A stretch of 64,000 nt of DNA, taken from assembly GCA_036652735.1 (NCBI GenBank), contig JAVVVI010000004.1, positions 20,067 through 84,066 of the forward strand, read 5' to 3'. The position numbers and the translations under genes are program-made. The stretch comes from JAGOGN01 sp036652735 (lineage in GTDB: Bacteria; Bacillota; Clostridia; Lachnospirales; Lachnospiraceae). The notes under the pieces are model-generated. The model was not told the origin of the DNA and did not search any database. It worked only from the letters and a program-made list of their open reading frames with translations. Positions 34,839-43,149 of the stretch are shown here, piece after piece (within the stretch, counting starts at the first letter, position 1; the number at the start of each line of letters is the position of its first letter).

Positions 34839-36218
34839 ATGTTATTTTGCAGCATGAAATTTGTATTTGTTTTTATTCCTATTTTTTTCCTACTTTATTA
34901 TCTTATGCCGGAGCGTTTTCGTAATGCGTTTCTCTTTGTAGGAAGTGTTTGTTTTTACGCATTTGGTGAGTGGAAGTATCTCCCATTGCTTTTAGTATCC
35001 CTGCTTATCAATTATTTTATTGCATTGCTGATTCATGGTGCAAAGGGACCAGGAAGAAAAAAACTCTTATTGGTTCTATCCTTGATATACAACTTTGGAA
35101 TGCTATTTGTGTTTAAGTATCTGCCATTTCTTGCAGGAGAATTGGGAATTCCATTTGAGACATTCTGGGCACTTCCGCTTGGAATCAGTTTTTATACCTT
35201 TCAGATTGTATCCTATGTGCTGGATGTATACTGGGAAAGAATTCGGGCAGAAAAAAGTGTGATTTATTTGGGAACCTATCTGTGCATGTTCCCGCAGCTG
35301 ATTGCAGGACCAATTGTTATTTATTCAGATATTCGGGAACAAATCGACAATCGTAAGTACAGCCTGCGTAATATTGAAGATGGTTTAAAGACATTTGTAA
35401 TTGGACTTGCATATAAAATGCTAATTGCCAATGTGCTGGGAAGCTTATGGAACCAATTGGGCGTGACTGGATATGAGAGTATCTCGACGCCAATTGCCTG
35501 GCTTGGAATGTTTGCTTATACATTTCAAATTTATTTTGATTTTAATGGTTATTCTCTTATGGCAATTGGACTTGGAAAAATGCTGGGATTTGATATCCCA
35601 CGCAACTTTGACCACCCATATACGTCTAAAAGTATAACAGAGTTCTGGCGCAGGTGGCACATTACTTTAGGAAGCTGGTTCCGTGAGTATGTCTATATTC
35701 CACTTGGCGGAAGCCGAAAAGGAAAAGCAAGACTTATATTCAACCTTTTTATTGTATGGACATTAACCGGAATCTGGCATGGAGCCGGATGGAATTTTGT
35801 GATTTGGGGGCTATTGTTATTTGCATTAATTGCAATTGAGAAGCTTGGATTTATGAAGATTCTTGAGCGGTTCAAACCAATATCAGTGGTGTATATGTTA
35901 TTGATTGTTCCCATGAGCTGGATGGTATTCGCAATTGATAATATTAAGAATCTGGGAATTTATTTTGGAAGACTATTTCCATTCCTGTCAGCAACCACAT
36001 CGGAATTTGTCAATAATCATGATGTAATCACGGCACTTACAAAATATGGTTTGTTTTTTGTGGCAGCGATAATTTTTTCTTCAAAATTACCGGAGCAGTT
36101 ATATAATAAAAACAAGAACAGACTGTGGATGGTTCTTTTATTACTGATCATCTTCTGGGTATGCGTATGGCAGATGATGACAGCGGTAAATAATCCGTTT
36201 TTATATTTTAGATTTTAG
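34839..36218 (+). CDS. MBOAT-family O-acyltransferase (AlgI/PatA-like)
   Basis: A 459-residue membrane-bound acyltransferase with about ten hydrophobic segments. The family marks FWRRWHITLGSWFREYVYIP and the active-site histidine region TGIWHGAGWNFVIWG are clear. AlgI/PatA/DltB relatives carry acyl groups, mostly acetyl, across the membrane for transfer to a cell-surface polymer by a partner protein. The gene for an SGNH-type protein follows after 32 bases and is the obvious partner. The polymer (peptidoglycan, exopolysaccharide or teichoic acid) is not shown by the sequence. Confidence 0.9.
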   Translation: MLFCSMKFVFVFIPIFFLLYYLMPERFRNAFLFVGSVCFYAFGEWKYLPLLLVSLLINYFIALLIHGAKGPGRKKLLLVLSLIYNFGMLFVFKYLPFLAGELGIPFETFWALPLGISFYTFQIVSYVLDVYWERIRAEKSVIYLGTYLCMFPQLIAGPIVIYSDIREQIDNRKYSLRNIEDGLKTFVIGLAYKMLIANVLGSLWNQLGVTGYESISTPIAWLGMFAYTFQIYFDFNGYSLMAIGLGKMLGFDIPRNFDHPYTSKSITEFWRRWHITLGSWFREYVYIPLGGSRKGKARLIFNLFIVWTLTGIWHGAGWNFVIWGLLLFALIAIEKLGFMKILERFKPISVVYMLLIVPMSWMVFAIDNIKNLGIYFGRLFPFLSATTSEFVNNHDVITALTKYGLFFVAAIIFSSKLPEQLYNKNKNRLWMVLLLLIIFWVCVWQMMTAVNNPFLYFRF

Positions 36219-36250
36219 ACGCTATACAGTGCAATAGAGGAGAGATAAAA

Positions 36251-37159
36251 GTGAAAAGAAAATCAAGAAAATCCTACCCGTTTTTAGTGTTGGTGCTTGT
36301 TACATCATTGGGATTTGGTGCCTTTCAATTAGTGGAGAAAATCCAGGATCAGGTGAAGGAGTATACGGCTGAGGGTAGGGATGAAAATAAAAAACCGGCA
36401 ATAAAAAAAGACACAGATTTAATGGAAGATGAAACGGAATCCAATTCCGTGCAGGATGAAACAATAGAGAAGCCTTCGGTGGATACATCAAAAACCAATC
36501 CAACAGATGAGAAACAGGAGGAAAAGCAGGAAGAAAGCCAGGAAGAAAACCTGGAATTTGAAACAGTACCCATGGAGTATTTAGAAGAAGGAACACTGTT
36601 TATTGGAGATTCCAGAACATCTACACTGTATGAATATGCAGGCTGGGATAAAACAGACTTTTATGTGGAATACGGATTGACTATTTGGACCGCCATGGAA
36701 GATGAAATCGTGAAGCAAAAAGGAAGCGGAAGAAAGATATCCGTGCGTCAGGGACTGTCAGAGACTCAGTATGACAAGATTTATATTATGCTTGGAATCA
36801 ATGAGCTTGGAAGAGGTACACCATCAAGCTATCAGGAGCAGTTCCGAGATGTTGTAAATGAAATCAGAAAGTTACAGCCCAATGCAATTATATTTATTCA
36901 AAGTATTATGCATGTCACAGATGGAAAAGATAAACAGGGAAGTTATATAAATAATAGTGAAATCAACAAAAGAAATAAAAAGCTAAAAAAACTTGCCAGT
37001 CAAAAAGAAAATGTGTATTATATTGATGAAAATGAAGTCTTTGATAAGCCGGGTACTCATAAATTAAACCCGAAATATACAACAGATGGTGTGCACATTA
37101 AGGCGCAGTACATTGATATATGGAGAGACTTTATTCTGGAACATGGAATAATCAAATAA
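36251..37159 (+). CDS. Membrane-anchored SGNH/GDSL-family hydrolase or acyltransferase
   Basis: A 302-residue protein. One N-terminal membrane helix (about 9-27) is followed by a long acidic, Glu/Lys-rich linker (about 35-105), then a GDSL/SGNH domain. Block I is FIGDSRT with Ser121, block III is GINELGRG with Asn184, and the C-terminal pair is Asp279 and His282 in TDGVHI. The domain would sit outside the membrane, where it could complete acyl transfer started by the MBOAT protein encoded just upstream. The start is GTG behind GAGGAGAGA. A strong terminator follows. Confidence 0.82.
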   Translation: MKRKSRKSYPFLVLVLVTSLGFGAFQLVEKIQDQVKEYTAEGRDENKKPAIKKDTDLMEDETESNSVQDETIEKPSVDTSKTNPTDEKQEEKQEESQEENLEFETVPMEYLEEGTLFIGDSRTSTLYEYAGWDKTDFYVEYGLTIWTAMEDEIVKQKGSGRKISVRQGLSETQYDKIYIMLGINELGRGTPSSYQEQFRDVVNEIRKLQPNAIIFIQSIMHVTDGKDKQGSYINNSEINKRNKKLKKLASQKENVYYIDENEVFDKPGTHKLNPKYTTDGVHIKAQYIDIWRDFILEHGIIK

Positions 37160-37177
37160 ATTATAACAAGTAGAATG

Positions 37178-37220
37178 AAAAGACCGTTTATGGAGATACT
37201 TTCCATAGAGGGTCTTTTTT
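37178..37220 (+). terminator. Terminator of the MBOAT-SGNH operon
   Basis: AAAAGACC (37178-37185) pairs with GGTCTTTT (37211-37218), with an inner TATGGA/TCCATA stem and a T run, 18 bases after the stop codon. Confidence 0.85.
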
Positions 37221-37507
37221 GTCACACAGAGAAACAAAATAGGGAGGAAAGTAGGAAGATTATTAGGAGTAACAAATGTAACAAAAATAAAACAACATTA
37301 TACAAATAGTAACAAATAGATTGATTTAGTAACGAAATAATGTTAAATAATTAACAAAGAAATAGGATTTAGATACAATATAGACAATAAAAACAAAAAA
37401 ATATTTAAAAATATAAGAATTAATCACAAAAAATGAAAGGTGACAAATAAAAAACAATAGTAACATTTATCACATGGTTGTTACATGTTCATCTTTAAGG
37501 AAAACTG
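37221..37507 (+). promoter_or_regulatory. AT-rich leader upstream of the agmatine operon with repeated GTAACA words
   Basis: This gene-free stretch is very AT-rich. GTAACAAAT or close variants occur at 37269, 37278, 37309 and 37329. A further GTAACA at 37460 forms an inverted pair with TGTTAC at 37479-37484 (13 bases between arms). These may be operator sites for a regulator of agmatine use, but in AT-rich DNA some recurrence is expected by chance. No small gene is seen here. Confidence 0.35.
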
Positions 37508-37536
37508 TAGACAAGAAAGTGGAAATTCGTTAAAAT
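37508..37536 (+). promoter_or_regulatory. Promoter of the agmatine operon
   Basis: TAGACA (37508-37513), a 17-base spacer and TAAAAT (37531-37536), 61 bases before the agmatine deiminase start. Confidence 0.6.
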
Positions 37537-37597
37537 AGAGCTACACAGAAACTTGTGGACAAACAACAATTTATAAAATTCAAGGAGGTATTTTGCA

Positions 37598-38692
37598 ATG
37601 GCAAAAAGAATTATTGGAACAACACCAAGACAGGACGGTTTTAGAATGCCGGGAGAATTTGAGCCACAGAAAAGAATTTTTATGATATGGCCGGAGAGAC
37701 CGGATAACTGGAGAAATGGTGCAAAACCTGCGCAGGAAGCTTATGCAAATGTTGCAAAAGCAATTGCACAGTTTGAACCGATTACCATGTGTGTTTCAAA
37801 GGCACAGTATGCAAATTGTCGTGCTTCTCTGCCTGAGAATATCAGAGTAGTAGAAATTTCCAATGATGATGCATGGATTCGTGATTGCGGACCTACTTTT
37901 GTAATTAATGACAAAGGTGATATCCGTGGAGTTGACTGGACCTTTAATGCATGGGGCGGTTTAGTGGACGGATTATACTTCCCTTGGGATTCAGATGATC
38001 AGCTTGCACAGAAAGTCTGTGAATTTGAAGATATTGATTCCTATCGTACGGATTATGTCTGCGAAGGTGGTTCCATTCATGTAGATGGAGAAGGAACCTT
38101 AATTACAACAGAGATGTGCCTTTTAAGTGAAGGACGTAACCCTGGTATGACCAAAGAAGAAATCGAAAATACGTTAAGTGAATATCTTAATCTTGACAAA
38201 ATCATCTGGATAAAAGATGGTATTGATCCGGAAGAAACCAATGGACATATTGACGACGTTGCCTGCTTTGTTAAACCGGGTGAGGCTGCATGTATATGGA
38301 CAGAAGATAAAGAAAATCCATTTTATGCAGAAGCACAGGCAGCTTATAAGACTTTAAGTGAGGCTACGGATGCAAAAGGAAGAAAATTAAAAGTTCATAA
38401 ATTATGCCTTACAAAAGAACCGGTTCTTTTATCCGGCGCAAAATATATTGATGCAGTAGAGGGAACTCTGCCTCGTGAAGATGGTGAAATTTGTATTGCT
38501 TCTTATATGAACTTCCTAATTGTAAATGGTGGGGTTATTGTACCACAGTATGATGATGCAAATGATGCATTGGCATTAGAACAGGTTCAGGCAATGTTCC
38601 CGGATCGAAAAATAGTAGGAGTATCAACAAAAGAAGTTGTATTTGGTGGTGGTAATATTCATTGTATTACCCAGCAACAGCCAAAAGCTTAA
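37598..38692 (+). CDS. aguA: Agmatine deiminase
   Basis: A 364-residue enzyme of the guanidino-modifying (PAD_porph) family. It hydrolyses agmatine to N-carbamoylputrescine and ammonia. The catalytic cysteine is Cys356 in the C-terminal tract GGGNIHCITQQ; NDDAWIRDCGPTFV and CEGGSIHVDG supply the Asp, Glu and His residues. The length is normal. It heads a four-gene run with an antiporter, putrescine carbamoyltransferase and carbamate kinase, the standard agmatine fermentation pathway. The ribosome binding site AAGGAGG is strong. Confidence 0.95.
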   Translation: MAKRIIGTTPRQDGFRMPGEFEPQKRIFMIWPERPDNWRNGAKPAQEAYANVAKAIAQFEPITMCVSKAQYANCRASLPENIRVVEISNDDAWIRDCGPTFVINDKGDIRGVDWTFNAWGGLVDGLYFPWDSDDQLAQKVCEFEDIDSYRTDYVCEGGSIHVDGEGTLITTEMCLLSEGRNPGMTKEEIENTLSEYLNLDKIIWIKDGIDPEETNGHIDDVACFVKPGEAACIWTEDKENPFYAEAQAAYKTLSEATDAKGRKLKVHKLCLTKEPVLLSGAKYIDAVEGTLPREDGEICIASYMNFLIVNGGVIVPQYDDANDALALEQVQAMFPDRKIVGVSTKEVVFGGGNIHCITQQQPKA

Positions 38693-38732
38693 TAATTCTT
38701 AGCCCGTGAGGCAGATTGGAGAGATTATTTAT

Positions 38733-40091
38733 ATGGGAAGTGGAAAGAAGAAATTCCGTTTATTTGACGCGATTCTATCAGTAATATGTGTCATCTTTGT
38801 AGCAGAGGCAGCGGCGCCTGTTGCGGCAATCGGAAATTCACAATATTTTTGGTGGATTTTCATGATGATCACATTCTTAGTACCTTATGGACTGATATCG
38901 TCAGAATTGGGAACAACATTTACTGGTGACGGAGGTCTTTATGACTGGGTCAAAAAAGCATTTGGAAGAAAGTGGGGAACCAGGGTTGCTTGGTATTATT
39001 GGATTAATTTCCCACTGTGGATGGCTTCACTTGCAGTAATGTTTCCAGAAGTAATTGGAATGCTGACCGGAAAAGAACTTGGAACAATTCCATCAATTAT
39101 AATCGAATTGGTTTTTATATGGATTATAGTTGCAATCAGCTTTTTTCCTGTGTGTGACAGTGTTTGGATACTAAACGGTTCTGCAATTATTAAGGTAGCA
39201 TTGGCATTAATTGTTGGTGTGTTGGGTGTATACGTGGCAATTACCCAAGGAGTTGCAAATCCGGTTACAGTAAAATCATTACTCCCTACATTGGATGCAA
39301 ACAGTTTATCCTTTATCTCTGTTATTATATTTAATTTTTTAGGATTTGAGGTTATCTGTACCTTTGCAAAGGATATGGAGAACCCAAAGAAACAAATACC
39401 CCAGGCAATTATTGCAGGTGGTCTTGTGATTGCATTTATTTATATCTTTACGGCATTTGGCATTGGAGTTGCAATTCCAACCAGCGAAATTAGTACCAGC
39501 TCTGGATTAATTGATTCCGTTCAGTTATTATTAGGCCAGCCAAGCGGATGGTTTATTACCCTGGTTGCAATTTTGTTTTTAGCAACTTTGTTTGGAAATA
39601 TGGTATCCTGGTCCCTGGGAGTAAATTCAGTTGCACAATACGCAGCAGATGATGGCACAATGCCCAGTGTGTTCTCAAAAAAAGGCGGAAAGAATCAGAT
39701 GCCGGTTGGTGCAGCAGTTATGAATGGTATTGTAGCGTCTATTGTAGTGATTATTGCGCCATTTATACCAAATCAGGATCTGTTCTGGTGCTTCTTTGCA
39801 CTGAACCTTGTTATGTTCCTGTTATCTTACCTGCCAATGTTCCCGGCTTTCCTAAAATTAAGAAAGACAGATGCAACGGAACGTGTGTTTAAAGTACCGG
39901 GCAGCCATGCAATGAACGTGATTACGGCAGCATTGCCAATGGTGATTCTGGCAATTTCCATATTTTTCATTGCAGTTCCAACCAGCTTTGATCAGGAAAC
40001 GCTGGCATCTGTTTTACCAATTACCATTGGAACCATTCTCTTTATTGCCATTGGTGAAATTATTATCTTAATAAAGGGAAAGCATAAGTAG
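38733..40091 (+). CDS. aguD: APC-family amino acid/polyamine transporter, probable agmatine:putrescine antiporter
   Basis: A 452-residue membrane protein with twelve predicted helices. The N-terminal helix IFVAEAAAPVAAIGNSQYFW and GGLYDWVKKAFGRKWG are typical of the APC family. Location between agmatine deiminase and putrescine carbamoyltransferase suggests uptake of agmatine in exchange for putrescine, as in enterococcal AguD. The start at 38733 follows GGAGAG at 9 bases; a GTG at 38706 is possible but less likely. Confidence 0.85.
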   Translation: MGSGKKKFRLFDAILSVICVIFVAEAAAPVAAIGNSQYFWWIFMMITFLVPYGLISSELGTTFTGDGGLYDWVKKAFGRKWGTRVAWYYWINFPLWMASLAVMFPEVIGMLTGKELGTIPSIIIELVFIWIIVAISFFPVCDSVWILNGSAIIKVALALIVGVLGVYVAITQGVANPVTVKSLLPTLDANSLSFISVIIFNFLGFEVICTFAKDMENPKKQIPQAIIAGGLVIAFIYIFTAFGIGVAIPTSEISTSSGLIDSVQLLLGQPSGWFITLVAILFLATLFGNMVSWSLGVNSVAQYAADDGTMPSVFSKKGGKNQMPVGAAVMNGIVASIVVIIAPFIPNQDLFWCFFALNLVMFLLSYLPMFPAFLKLRKTDATERVFKVPGSHAMNVITAALPMVILAISIFFIAVPTSFDQETLASVLPITIGTILFIAIGEIIILIKGKHK

Positions 40092-40133
40092 AAATAATAA
40101 ATAAAATATGTTAGTATGAAACCAGTGAATTGT

Positions 40134-40164
40134 CTGCCTCCTCACAGGAAATGCGGGGAGGCAG
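40134..40164 (+). terminator. Stem-loop between aguD and ptcA
   Basis: CTGCCTCC (40134-40141) pairs with GGAGGCAG (40157-40164) around a 15-base loop in the 115-base gap. No T tract follows. It may be a processing or partial-termination hairpin. Confidence 0.45.
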
Positions 40165-40206
40165 TGTATTCTATAAAAAAAATGATCCCTTAGGAGGAAA
40201 ACAAAA

Positions 40207-41229
40207 ATGACACAATTAAGACATTTTCTTGACACCAACGATTTTACAAAGGAAGAGATTCTGGATATTGCGGACCTATCTTTAACCATTAAAAGATGCA
40301 TTAAATCCGGTTATTATCCACCACTGATGAAAAACAAAACCCTTGGAATGATTTTTCAGCAGTCTTCTACCCGTACCCGTGTATCCTTTGAAACAGCAAT
40401 GACACAGTTGGGTGGACATGCACAGTACTTAGGCCCTGGAATGATTCAGCTTGGTGGACATGAGACGATTGAAGATACAGGAAGGGTATTATCCCAGTTA
40501 GTAGATATTGTTATGGCTCGTGTAGTGGAACATGATACCGTTGTAAGACTTGCCAGCTCTTCTACAATTCCGGTATTAAATGCAATGTCGGATTACAACC
40601 ATCCAACACAGGAAATTGGTGATTTATGTACCATTCTTGAAAACCTTCCAAAGGGAAAGAAATTAGAAGAGACAAAAGTTGTATTCGTAGGAGATGGAAC
40701 ACAGGTATGTGCTTCTCTTGGATTCCTCACCACTAAACTTGGAATGCACTTTGTTCATTACGGACCAAAAGCGCATCAGTTAAATGAAGAACATAAAGCA
40801 ATTATGGAAGCAAATTGCAAGATTTCAGGAGGAACCTGGGAAGTTACGGATAACAGAGAATCTGTAAAGGGTGCTGATTTCATTTACACAGACGTATGGT
40901 ATGGTTTATACGAAAGTGAAATGCCAAAAGAAGAAAGAGTACGTGTCTTTGGAGAATTCCAGTGTAACCGTGAATTAATGCAATTAGGCGCGCTTGGATG
41001 TAAATTCATGCATTGTCTGCCTGCAACCCGTGGCGAAGATGTTACAGATGAAGTATTAGACAGTGAAATATCGGTTGCATTTGAAGAAGCAGGAAACCGT
41101 TTGACAGCTATGAGAGGACTTTTGGTTTACTTTACAAGATATCAGAAAGACTCCACTGAAATTCAGAAAGCAGCAGCAAAAGAAGAATTAGATACATTTA
41201 TGGAAGAACGATTAGCATATTTAGATTAA
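40207..41229 (+). CDS. ptcA: Putrescine carbamoyltransferase
   Basis: A 340-residue transcarbamylase. In this direction it splits N-carbamoylputrescine with phosphate to give putrescine and carbamoyl phosphate. The carbamoyl-phosphate loop STRTR (in QQSSTRTRVSFE), HPTQ and the HCLPA block are present. The tract TDVWYGLYESE and the C-terminal helical extension fit PTC better than ornithine carbamoyltransferase. Its neighbours (agmatine deiminase, antiporter, carbamate kinase) support this substrate. The ribosome binding site is TTAGGAGG. Confidence 0.92.
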   Translation: MTQLRHFLDTNDFTKEEILDIADLSLTIKRCIKSGYYPPLMKNKTLGMIFQQSSTRTRVSFETAMTQLGGHAQYLGPGMIQLGGHETIEDTGRVLSQLVDIVMARVVEHDTVVRLASSSTIPVLNAMSDYNHPTQEIGDLCTILENLPKGKKLEETKVVFVGDGTQVCASLGFLTTKLGMHFVHYGPKAHQLNEEHKAIMEANCKISGGTWEVTDNRESVKGADFIYTDVWYGLYESEMPKEERVRVFGEFQCNRELMQLGALGCKFMHCLPATRGEDVTDEVLDSEISVAFEEAGNRLTAMRGLLVYFTRYQKDSTEIQKAAAKEELDTFMEERLAYLD

Positions 41230-41248
41230 GTTAAGTAGGAGAAATAGT

Positions 41249-42190
41249 ATGGCAAGAGTAGTAATCGCTTTAGGTGGAAATGCACTTGGAAAAACACCAA
41301 AAGAACAGATGGAGATGATTCATAATGCAACCCCTTCCCTGGTTGGTTTAATTGAACAGGGACATGAAATCATCATTAGTCATGGAAATGGACCTCAGGT
41401 TGGAATGATTAACCTGGCATTTGATGTGGCAAGTCAGCACAATGACAAAATTGCAAAATTTGAACTTCCGGAATGTACGGCAATGAGTCAGGGATATATT
41501 GGATATCATTTACAACAGGGGCTTTTAAGAGAATTAAGACTTCATCATATGCCTTGGCACGCAGCAACCATTGTAACCCAGGTAGAGGTGGACCCAAGGG
41601 ATCCTGCATTTGAAAATCCGACAAAGCCAATTGGTGATTTTTATACCAAAGAGCAGGCGGATGCCATTGCGGCAGATGATTCTTCAATTCGTTTTAAAGA
41701 GGATTCCGGCAGAGGTTACCGAAGAGTGGTAGCATCTCCAAAGCCAATTAATATTGTGGAGAGAGATTCAATTGTAGAATTATTAAACCAGGAATTTATT
41801 GTCATTGCTTCCGGCGGTGGCGGAATACCGGTTTACAAGAATACAGAGGGAGATTATGTTGGAATACCTGCAGTAATAGACAAGGATTTTGCAACAGCAA
41901 AACTTGCAGAACTGGTAGAAGCAGATTATCTCTTTATTCTAACCGCAGTAGATCAGGTTGCCATTAATTTTGGAACACCGGATCAAAAGAATCTGTCAGA
42001 AATGACCATTGAAGAAGCATATCAATACATTGAACAAGGACAGTTTGCACCGGGAAGTATGCTTCCGAAAGTTCAGGCTGCTCTTAGTTTTGCAGAGAGT
42101 AAAAAAGGCCGTAAAGCAGTGATTGGTTCATTGGAAAAAGCACTTGAAGCAATGAATGGAACCAGTGGAACGGCGATTTCAATGGAATAG
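41249..42190 (+). CDS. arcC: Carbamate kinase
   Basis: A 313-residue amino-acid-kinase-fold enzyme that transfers phosphate from carbamoyl phosphate to ADP, giving ATP, CO2 and ammonia. Conserved tracts are VIALGGNALG, ISHGNGPQVG, IASGGGGIPV, VIDKDFATAKLAE and LPKVQAAL. It is the energy-yielding last step of the agmatine pathway encoded by the three genes before it. A long terminator follows. Confidence 0.94.
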   Translation: MARVVIALGGNALGKTPKEQMEMIHNATPSLVGLIEQGHEIIISHGNGPQVGMINLAFDVASQHNDKIAKFELPECTAMSQGYIGYHLQQGLLRELRLHHMPWHAATIVTQVEVDPRDPAFENPTKPIGDFYTKEQADAIAADDSSIRFKEDSGRGYRRVVASPKPINIVERDSIVELLNQEFIVIASGGGGIPVYKNTEGDYVGIPAVIDKDFATAKLAELVEADYLFILTAVDQVAINFGTPDQKNLSEMTIEEAYQYIEQGQFAPGSMLPKVQAALSFAESKKGRKAVIGSLEKALEAMNGTSGTAISME

Positions 42191-42215
42191 ATTTCGTCCA
42201 TAAAGTTTCAATTAT

Positions 42216-42269
42216 AAAAGGTCTGTTTCGTGATTTGAAAATGATAATCACAGAAACAGATCTTTTTTT
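42216..42269 (+). terminator. Terminator of the agmatine operon
   Basis: GGTCTGTTTC-GTGATT (42220-42235) pairs with AATCAC and GAAACAGATC (42246-42262) with one bulge, followed by seven T, about 25 bases after the arcC stop. Confidence 0.88.
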
Positions 42270-42351
42270 AGTGAAATTTTTATCAGAATGTGTTAAATTA
42301 TATAGGAGGGATAGTAGGAAGGGTATACAGAAGAGAAAGGGAAGTGAAAAT

Positions 42352-43149
42352 TTGGATTTTTATCAGATTGCCAGTGAACGAGCAAAAGAATTATCGAAAA
42401 CGGAACAAGAGTTATTACAGTTTGCAGTAAAGAATCTTCATCTTATAAAAAAGTTAAGTATCCGTGAATTTGCCTCCAAATGTTTTGTTTCAACAGCAAC
42501 CGTATTTCGGTTTGTTAAGAAGCTGGGTTTTGAAGGATATAGTGAATTTCAAAAAGTAATTACCATTACAGAGAGTGAATCAAGAACAAATCTGATTCCA
42601 ATGACAGTAAAGCGGGCAGATTACAGAGATTCCTATTTAAAAAATATAACCGAAGCTGTGAAAGTTATTTCAGATGAAAAAATCGAGGCATTTAATAAAA
42701 TATTAAGCAGACATCCTCAAATTTATATTCTTGCAGAGGGACTGAGCCTTGAAATTGCCCATTATATGTATCGGATTTTGACAATTTCAGGATATATGGT
42801 GACAATTCCCACACACGACTATGAAATTAAAGCCGTGGCAAGAAAAATGACAAAAGATGATGTGCTTATGACGTTGTCTTTTACCGGAGACAATCAAAAT
42901 GTAGTAAGGCACATTGAACAGATTTTCGCCATTGCCACGCCTGTTATTATTTCCTTTACCAGGGCTGATAACAATGTAATTCAGAATATGAGTGATTTGA
43001 ATTTTTATACCTTTGCAGATCAAATGAGTTTTGATGGCAATGATATTACCAGCAGGTGTGGAATGATTGCTATTTTTGAAACTCTAATGTATCGGAATAT
43101 GGCCGATATAGAAATAGAGATAGAAGGAAAAAAGAATGGTGACATTTAA
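42352..43149 (+). CDS. RpiR-family transcriptional regulator (HTH and SIS domains)
   Basis: A 265-residue regulator. Residues 1-75 are an RpiR HTH (LSIREFASKCFVSTATVFRF), and the C-terminal part is a SIS phosphosugar-type domain with VLMTLSFTGDNQNVV as the ligand loop. RpiR proteins usually sense sugar phosphates; the ligand here is unknown. The TTG at 42352 with GGGAAG upstream is preferred, because the longer frame starting at 42235 would begin inside the preceding terminator. It overlaps the hybrid kinase gene by 14 bases. It may control the agmatine operon or the genes behind it. Confidence 0.8.
   Translation: MDFYQIASERAKELSKTEQELLQFAVKNLHLIKKLSIREFASKCFVSTATVFRFVKKLGFEGYSEFQKVITITESESRTNLIPMTVKRADYRDSYLKNITEAVKVISDEKIEAFNKILSRHPQIYILAEGLSLEIAHYMYRILTISGYMVTIPTHDYEIKAVARKMTKDDVLMTLSFTGDNQNVVRHIEQIFAIATPVIISFTRADNNVIQNMSDLNFYTFADQMSFDGNDITSRCGMIAIFETLMYRNMADIEIEIEGKKNGDI

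Noticed and set aside
37261..37340. The GTAACAAAT words as a CRISPR-like array.
   Set aside because: The units are only 9 bases and spacings are irregular (9, 31 and 20 bases), with no cas genes nearby.
42235..42351. A 39-residue N-terminal extension of the RpiR regulator.
   Set aside because: The extended start lies in the terminator of the agmatine operon and lacks a ribosome binding site. The TTG at 42352 gives the normal family N-terminus.
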